Made by a program: the position numbers and the translations under genes | The notes under the pieces: model-generated | The model's database searches: none | What the model was told of the DNA's origin: nothing | Seen by the model: the letters and a program-made list of their open reading frames with translations, nothing else | Shown here: positions 57,601-64,000 of the stretch, piece by piece | Layout: each line of letters begins with the position of its first letter | Numbering within the stretch: the stretch's first letter is position 1 | Assembly (NCBI GenBank): GCA_015499995.1 | Contig: JADNRV010000105.1 | Span: 1 to 64,000 of the forward strand | Source of the DNA: Flammula alnicola | Lineage: Eukaryota; Basidiomycota; Agaricomycetes; Agaricales; Strophariaceae | Length of the DNA: 64,000 nt | Reading direction: 5' to 3'

Positions 57601-58065
57601 CGATGATAATCTATGTATCTACTCATCACCTAACATCGTCCGAGACGCACTCGACGATGGGGACGAAAGGCGGGAAGTGCGGACCGGATTTCGGCTTTCC
57701 CTGAAATGCGATCAACCACACCCAGTTGAGTTCGGGTTGTCACCTTCGTCTCTAACCATCCAGCCCCACCACCCCCTTTCTTCTCCTCTCCCTGCTACTA
57801 CATGGGTGTCCAAGCAAATCGGAAGGAGGTGAGGGGTGAGAAGACGCGAGGGGAGACCCTGGTAGAGGGAGACCCACCCGGTGCGCAACGAATCGAGTCA
57901 TAAGACTCAATTCGTTTTCTGTTCTTCCTCTCCATCCCCTCACTTACCCGATCTACAGGCAAGATAACGAGGTGACGACGACGACCATTGAAAGGTTGTC
58001 ATCTCAGTCCTTATTCCTCTGGCGGCTCCGACAGGACAATACGGCGATGGCGATGAGATGGAAGC
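54636..58065. other. Low-complexity, gene-poor stretch
   Basis: Many overlapping frames of 100-140 codons on both strands arise from GC-biased simple sequence and show no domain. It includes GATGGACGAGAGATGGAC-type repeats at about 55494-55530 and CAGCATCGTCGATGCAC-type repeats. The words ATCGTCATCG and CACCCGC recur around 56210-56300. Confidence 0.4.
55102..55198 (+). repeat. 27-bp minisatellite, about 3.5 units
   Basis: The unit CAGCATCGTCGATGCACA plus TGCCACCG is repeated with one or two changes each. Confidence 0.85.
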
Positions 58066-58745
58066 AGCAGCAGCAGGATGACCCTGCTACTGCTGGTATA
58101 CGGATCCGGCGACGATGACGACGAGGGCGGCGTAGCAGCAGCGCGACCGCTACTGCTTGTATACGGATCTGACGACGATGACAAGAGTGGAGCAGCACCA
58201 GCACAACTGCTGCTGCTCCCATGCAGATCCGACAACAATGACGATGATGACGAGGGCGGCGCTGCTGCTGCTGGTATGCGAATATGACGACGATGATGAG
58301 GGCGGAGCAGCGGCAACAGCACGACTGCTGCTGCTCATATACGGTGACGGTGACAAGGTGGGAGGAGTACGCCAACGACGGCGAGGCGGCGGCAGTGGCG
58401 GCAGAGCGACTGCTGCTGCTGCTTGTGCACGACAGTGATGAGGTGGACACTGCAGCAGCTGCACGATGGCAGCTGCTGCTCGTATATGGCAAGGGCAACG
58501 AGGCGGGAGCAGGAGCATCAGTGCCCACTGCTGCTGCTCAGATACGGCGACGACAATGGGGAGCAGCAACAGCATCATGACCGGTGCTGCTGCCTGGGTG
58601 CAGTGCTGATGAGCAGGAGCAGGAGCAGCACCCATTGCTACAGATACGGTGACGATGACGGGGTAGGAGCAGCACCAGCACGACTGCTGCTGCTCAGATA
58701 CGGCAACGACGAGGTGGGAGCAGCGGCAGCCACGATACGATGACA
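58066..58745. repeat. Degenerate GC-rich minisatellite, about 60-bp units
   Basis: About eleven imperfect units share the order GCAGCA, CGACTGCTGCTGCT, ATACGG, GACGATGACGA, GGCGGA. The repetition keeps several frames open on both strands (plus: EGGAAAA and LLLLVYG repeats; minus: AAAAPPSSSSS repeats). Such shadow frames are expected from the composition, and I do not call a gene. Confidence 0.8.
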
Positions 58746-58928
58746 TGGAGGAGAACGAGAATAAGCAGCAGCAGGAGAGGCGGCGACGTGCATTGCTCAC
58801 GTCGATGCCTCCTCCTTGTTCGCTTATCCTCATTCTTGTATTTTATGTTCTTTATTGTATGCCTTATGACTAGTAGTATCACTGTTTCAAATATATTCAA
58901 TGTTTTCTATTTATTCTTTTTTACCTGA

Positions 58929-60741
58929 GGTTTTCGAGCACAGAGAACCGTGTCTATTTTTGAACATGAGCGTGGGATTGATCAAAGGTATCTAATCAAT
59001 AGATAACAGAGACAGTCGCCGAGGCACGAGCATCTACATCTAAAAATATCAGGCTAGGGCGCTTTCTGGCTATCTAATCTATAGATAACGAACAACAAGC
59101 GCTGGCATCTAAAAATATCACACCGAGGTGCTTTCCGTCTAATTTTAGACTGTCATCCAAAGTCATCCATCTCAATCCACCCATCCCCGCCCCCCGTGAG
59201 ATGCGCAGAGGGCCGCAATGGGTAGCAATATATTATTGGACCCCATTGGATTTTTTTCCGCAGTCAAACTGCCCCACACGATGAGCGCAAGCAAAAATAC
59301 AAGCCCGAGCATCATTTCCTGCATTGTTGACAGTTGTTTGATAGCAGCCCAGCCCCAAATAGGAACATCATCCAAAGCTATTCTCCCGAGGTGCGCAAAG
59401 GGTGGGGGCTCAGAATATATTTATAGACCCCATTAGAATTTTTTTCCGCGCCCAAAAGCACCCCCAACAATGAGCAGCCCCCAAAATACAGTCCCGGACA
59501 TCATTTCTCGCATTGTTGACCCCATGTTTACCATCACCTGCCCCCAACAGTGACCATATGTCCTGTCCCCCCAGCACACTGTATGTAGAAGAAGCGCATA
59601 TATAATTCTAGCTTACAAGGCTGCAGTGGCAGCGGTGAAGGGAGGGTTGGCTGATTGGCTGAACCCGTCCAGTGATGGATGCTGATGTGATGACATACAG
59701 TTATCATGTCCAGTCCAGTACATGCTGATGCAATGACATACAGTCATCATGTCCAGTCCAGTACATGCTGACTGATAGAAATCACATCAGCATACCCGCA
59801 TTCTTACCCACATTTTGTCCTGACAGTTGGCCTACCACTGACAAGGATCCTTTGTCCTGGACTGTCTCATCTCTTGTCAGGCCTTGTATGACAGTGAAAC
59901 TACACATTTATTCAAATAAGCTGCAGTAATCTTGCGACGCACTTTTAAGGTATTTTTGTACTTTCCAACACACATTTAGGTAGATCTTATTGTGAGTCAA
60001 CTAATTCTCATTTGCACGCACATTGTTAAGCTTGCCAGCTGAGCCACTTTCCAATGGAAGCCACCTTTTTCTTTAATAGTGCACTACATTACTTGACCAA
60101 GGGACCCAAATTATATTACACAAGCTATATACTAGAAAAGTGAGCCTATTTTCTAAATGTGAGTTTATTTTCTAAGCGCAAGCCTACTTTTCAAATGTGA
60201 GCCTACTTTCGGACTAGCTAGCCCTGGTAGCTGGGTAAAGGCAATGTCAGATAATGACAAAGAATGTCCAAATGTGGGAAGTGTCTACAGTAATTCCCAA
60301 ATTTCACATAGGAGGGTCTTTTACTAAGCTCCAAAATTATGATAAATGAATTCTACTCATCAATAGCTTTTGATTGAGCCCAAGATCTCCATCGTCCGAG
60401 CAATACTGCAGTCTTTGCATATTTTTGTGAAAGTTTCTGCACGTGGTTATGTGCTGATGGTGCCTCTGCTATTACTAGTTGCTAAATATACTCAGCAGAT
60501 TCAGTGAATGGTCAGCGCTTCCCAATCTCTCATTCAGATTCCCCTCACTTTGATAGTTTTAAAGTGATAATATGCCTATCAAATTTAGTTGGCTCCTTGT
60601 GGCCTCTCAATTGCATAGATCATCCCAGTAAAGAAGTGAAAGAACATTTATTCATACTAGCAATAAGTGCCGCTTGTCGCCAACCTGCAGTTGGCTCCTC
60701 GCGGTGGGGACTGAGCATCCCACTTCCTGAACACACCGAAA
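58929..60741. other. Gene-free stretch with local duplications
   Basis: A duplication of about 191 bp (59197-59387 and 59388-59530, sharing GTGCGCAAAGGG-like and CATCATTTC-GCATTGTTGAC words); a 43-bp tandem pair at 59680-59765; and short AATGTGAG-CTA repeats at 60150-60200. No gene could be supported. Confidence 0.5.
59680..59765 (+). repeat. 43-bp tandem duplication
   Basis: Units 59680-59722 and 59723-59765 both contain ATGACATACAG and ATCATGTCCAGTCCAGTACA, with three differences. Confidence 0.9.
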
Positions 60742-61000
60742 TTGACTATAGATAAGATAAATATAGCCATCAAACAAACATGTACAAAATTTCCCTCAGT
60801 TTTGATGTCAAAGGGTCCTCTTTGCAGAGGTCCGGGTTATAAAAGAATTTGTACGCCGCTACTTTGCAAGGCTGACAAATATCACGTGTTAATGCTCATG
60901 TGACTATAGATAAGATAAACCTGTCCATCAAACAAACATGTACAAAATTTCCCTCAGTTTTGATGCCAAAGGGTCCTCCTGCAGAAGTCGGGTTAAAAAT
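60742..61000 (+). repeat. About 100-bp direct duplication
   Basis: 60742-60846 and 60901-61000 share GACTATAGATAAGATAAA, CATCAAACAAACATGTACAA and TTCCCTCAGTTTTGATG, then AAAGGGTCCTC. The second copy abuts the end of the decayed minus-strand gene. Confidence 0.85.
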
Positions 61001-62347
61001 GAAGCCCCTAAAGGGTCCTCGTAATTAGTTTGAGTGGGGTCGAGCTTGGGTCTTTCTTCGGCCTCAAGCGAGAGTAGCAATTTTCGAATCGAAAATTGAA
61101 TCGACTCCGCACCTTCTGATAATCGGGTTTGGTATGCGAGATTGGCGGCCTTGAGAAGCTTCTGCTTGTCAGCTTTCAGACCTCGATCCTTCCTTGTCTT
61201 TGGAATAATGGTGTCGTTACCAAACCTTTGTAGTAAGTTGAGTCGTTCATCCAATTGCTTGATGTTGTAGCTAAGAAGTGCAGATTCGGTCTGCGGGAGT
61301 TCCACGGTCAGAGCGTCCTGTAAGTCAGATATTTCCTTCCGCTTCTTTTCTTCATCCTTCTGGCGTTTCAACTGCGCAATGCGAAGGTCAAATTCTACCT
61401 GTGCACTGCGCCGTTTTGCCTCCAATCCACTGGAATCCATCTCCCGTGCTTTGCGCATGACGAACGCATGATCGAGTTGATTAAAAGTCGCATCCATGAA
61501 GGCCTGAGTGTCGTTGCGTCAGAACATGGCTTGGGCATTGTATTGGTGAGCTGTTAATCGGGGGGTTTTCTCGATTTCGACACGGAAGGCACCTAGGGCA
61601 CCCTCATTGGTGTCGTTAGTGGTCAGCATCCAAGCCTGTGCTAGTTCTTCTGCAGTGCATGTATCAATCAAACCTCCTGGAGCAAATTCGTCTGTGAAGC
61701 GCAACCAGGTGGCTAATGTCCCAGCAAAAAATGCGATAACCAAGTCCTTGAGATGCGGCATCTTTGGGCTCAAATTTTGAATGGCTTCAATGACGTCCGG
61801 CCTTTCCCAGTCTTTGCCATCAAGAGAACCCAGCTTCGGTGTTGCATCAGCAGCCAAAAGGAGGTCGGGGTTATCGCAGATACTTTGAATAAAGTCGCGG
61901 ACTTCGACGTGGAAATCCTTGAGGTCGAGAACGTTTACACTTTCCGTTCCCAGGCCTCTGACAACACGGAGATAAGGATGGGTGACAGCCTGAGAATAGA
62001 GAGCAAGAACAGCAAGCTCGGAGATCCTGCTCACACCGAGCCTTCGTCGTCCTCGCGGTTGCCTTCTGCAGCATTGCAATCTCCGTTTTCGAAGTTTTCA
62101 AGTCATCTGCAAGCTTTTGATGGCGTGAAACAAGGCGCTGATATCTCCTCCTCTCGCTTCGGAACTTGGTTTCCTGCTGGCGCACTCTTGACTCGAGTTC
62201 TTGAAGTTTCTTTCGACGTGGAGACTGTGGCAGGGCTTGCTGAATTTTGGAGACATTCTTCCGCAGGGACTTGTTTTCAGGGTAATGGGCGGCACGAGCG
62301 GCAGCCCTCTGTGCTTTCTGTGCCTCTGTAAGCTTCTTCTTCCACAT
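60928..62347 (-). pseudogene. Decayed transposon-type gene, family of unknown function
   Basis: Minus strand from ATG 62347: a coiled, basic N-terminal part (LTEAQKAQRAAARAAHYPEN, LQELESRVRQQETKFRSERR, LKTSKTEIAMLQKATAR), a frame shift near 62035, then RISELAVLALYSQAVTHPYL, LDLKDFHVEVRDFIQSICDN, MPHLKDLVIAFFAGTLATWL, TNDTNEGALGAFRVEIEKTP and HQYNAQAMF. An in-frame TGA (61519-61521) follows, and the frame continues RNDTQAFMDATFNQLDHAF and a charged helical tail (RIAQLKRQKDEEKKRKEISD). I recall this protein type in many copies in Agaricomycetes, next to mobile DNA. The acidic residues around NDTNEGALG could be catalytic, but I cannot assign a superfamily. Confidence 0.6.
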
Positions 62348-63400
62348 GAATCTTTCCTTCCAGCTGCTAATTGACCTCGTCCATTAGATCTTGATTAATC
62401 TGTGATAGTATGTGTGGAATTATTTAAAAAAGGTATCTGTATCATTTTTGGCACGGTAAGAAGTGTTCATTCAATGATAAATAGTATTGCTTACCTGTCC
62501 GCAGCATTATATCTGCTCAGCACGCTCCAGGCGTACCCTGGCTATAAGATATTGGTGAACGCGGTACCCGGAACGCGTAGAAACATGACATGTCACACTT
62601 TGGTCACGCGTCTTCCGCGTAATTTAGTGACTCTTCCGTGATATCCTTTTCACGTTCGAGGACCTCATTTTCTCCACTACCTTTGCAGAGACAATTTGAT
62701 TCTTTTTCTTGAAAGATTAATTCGTCCAAAGGAATAATGAATATGTGTTTACCAGAGCCAGTTACATGATCTTTCTTACACTTAGACATATCCAATTTAA
62801 TATTCCTTTGGAGGAATTAAAGATTTACTTAAGATAACTCGATTTGAGACATAAAATCTTTTGTTAAGTGCCTTTTGCAGACGTGAAAGGCATCGGACAC
62901 TCAAATTCTGAGATAGCAGGTGGGAAAATCTAAATACACAGCCACATCATTTCTGCAAACCGACAGTGCCCATCACCATAAATTATACTATAAATAGGAC
63001 TCGTAACCAATCACATGACAAAATCACAGTTAGTAACTCAAGTATCTAACATCACAGCCTGGCCCAAACCAATCTCATGTTACTAACATAGCCCAATAGC
63101 AATCTAACCCAGCCCTAGCCTGTATATATTGTCTGTACTCAAGTACAGTACTTACCCAGTGCTAATTCATGTTACAGACCCTCAAGGATGCATGGCTTTC
63201 TATAAAAGGGTTATAAAAAGGTGTTTATTAACCCATTTAGACCGTATGCCAAATTTCTTTTATCGCGGGAGGGTATGGGTTCCAGAATTCCTCTTTTGTG
63301 AGCAAGGCATATGTGACTCCACCCACAAGCGAGTTGGGGCTTTTGAAATCTACCTACTTAATTCTATGCATAATTTCAATAAATCACTGCTCTATGACCA
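62348..63400. other. Gene-free stretch
   Basis: No gene could be supported. GTTACTAACATAGCCCAATA at 63080 and AACCCAGC-CTA with CTGTATA at 63107-63125 resemble 50369-50450, which suggests the same element family. Confidence 0.4.
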
Positions 63401-63609
63401 CTGCACGCAATTGCGTGAACCTGAGGGCAAGATATGGTCTGCACGCAAACCTGCGCAACTGCACGCAGTTGCACACAGATGTGCACGCAGCCGCACGCAG
63501 ATGTGCACGCAGGTGCACGCAGATGGTAGGATTACGCATGCAGGTGCACGCAGATGGTCAGGCTATGCACGCAAGTGCACGCAGTGGCACGCAGATGGCA
63601 CGCAGATTT
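63401..63609. repeat. TGCACGCAG short tandem array
   Basis: About fifteen imperfect 10-12-bp units (GTGCACGCAGAT and variants). The frame through it codes for Cys/Thr/Gln-rich repeats, which are not a credible protein. Confidence 0.85.
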
Positions 63610-64000
63610 CTAGTGGCCCGCGACCATGGCCTTACAAAACTCACGATCAGCCTTCAGGTGCATGTTGTGCAACAATCAGATACACTTCTCGTGTCGCAGC
63701 CTTCAATGCAGTGCCCATCGAAAAGCAGAAGGGCTCTCGTGACATCTTTAAGCTGGCAGGCTTTATTCAATATGCCTCGAGGCTCAAAAATGCGATCCTG
63801 CTTGCCCAAAGTCTTCCCAACAAGTGAACAGGAGGTTGAGGAGTGCTGGACAGTCATCAAAGAGCTTGTGTAGTCAGTGTATATCCTTCATGAAAAGCCC
63901 ATGTCAGCTGCATTCAAGGAGCATGACACAGACAAAAGGATTCTCAGGCTGTTCGCTGAACTTGTTTCTACAGTTCGAATATTCAATCTATTTATTATTT
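63610..64000 (+). pseudogene. Coding-like fragment, unrecognised
   Basis: Past the array the plus strand reads AAFNAVPIEKQKGSRDIFKL, FIQYASRLKNAILLAQ, then in another frame FPTSEQEVEECWTVIKELV, a TAG (63871-63873), and SVYILHEKPMSAAFKEHDTD up to the window end. The residue pattern looks protein-coding but shifted and stopped. It is probably a transposon-gene remnant; no family named. Confidence 0.35.

Noticed and set aside
63129..63640. Long frame through the GCACGCAG array
   Set aside because: The open frame results from a repeat unit without stop codons; the product is a Cys/Thr/Gln repeat.

Overview
This window looks like a transposon-saturated accessory region of a basidiomycete (Agaricomycetes-type) genome. 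The grounds are introns of about 45-60 bases with GT..AG ends, multi-exon genes, an atypical alpha-kinase gene, and transposase remnants of types common in mushroom-forming fungi (KDZ, Plavaka/CACTA-like, hAT, Tc1/IS630-like, Ty3/gypsy). There is no bacterial gene organisation. I saw few intact single-copy host genes; most of the sequence is intact, decayed, nested or rearranged mobile DNA.

Layout. 1-1.5 kb: 3' part of a four-exon gene with an HNH-like domain. 1.5-12.8 kb: gene-poor, with two TA-flanked MITE-like elements (3566-4543, 7025-7671), a decayed transposon-gene tail (4999-5640) and a tandem block of about 160 bp that looks like a duplicated exon plus intron (10.9-11.3 kb). 12.8-18.0 kb (minus): a decayed integrase-core gene whose intron holds a complete 3267-bp Tc1/IS630-like transposon (13600-16866). 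That transposon encodes two convergent genes, a three-exon DDE transposase and a five-exon protein of 489 residues with a SAM-like segment. 18.3-18.8 kb: hAT-type MITE with 8-bp target duplication. 19.7-27.0 kb: complete Ty3/gypsy retrotransposon with two indistinguishable 293-bp LTRs and gag and pol in one frame separated by a single UGA. 27.1-28.3 kb: nested inverted repeats.

30.2-32.9 kb: alpha-kinase pseudogene. 33.6-38.06 kb: a three-layer nest, in which a palindromic element contains a small TA-MITE that contains a second complete copy of the two-gene Tc1-like transposon, inverted relative to the first. 38.06-39.0 kb: ABC-transporter gene remnant carrying another insertion (38158-38780), itself hit by a 105-bp MITE. 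42.3-43.9 kb: decayed gene of unknown function.

45.1-54.6 kb: a KDZ transposase and a hAT transposase are each split in two and turned inside out by one inversion of about 5.6 kb. Undoing the inversion rejoins both genes and also makes the 8-bp hAT target duplication direct again. Inside the inverted block lies a CACTA/Plavaka-like transposase relic carrying a hAT MITE. 54.6-60.9 kb: low-complexity and tandem repeats. 60.9-62.3 kb: another decayed transposon-type gene. 62.4-64 kb: relic with GCACGCAG arrays.

Two themes join the parts. Insertions are nested repeatedly, with target duplications still legible. Many transposase relics carry in-frame TGA stops where an arginine CGA codon would fit, which suggests C-to-T decay at CpG sites. 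The strongest candidate for an undescribed system is the two-gene Tc1-like element, because its second gene is kept as an open spliced frame in both copies.
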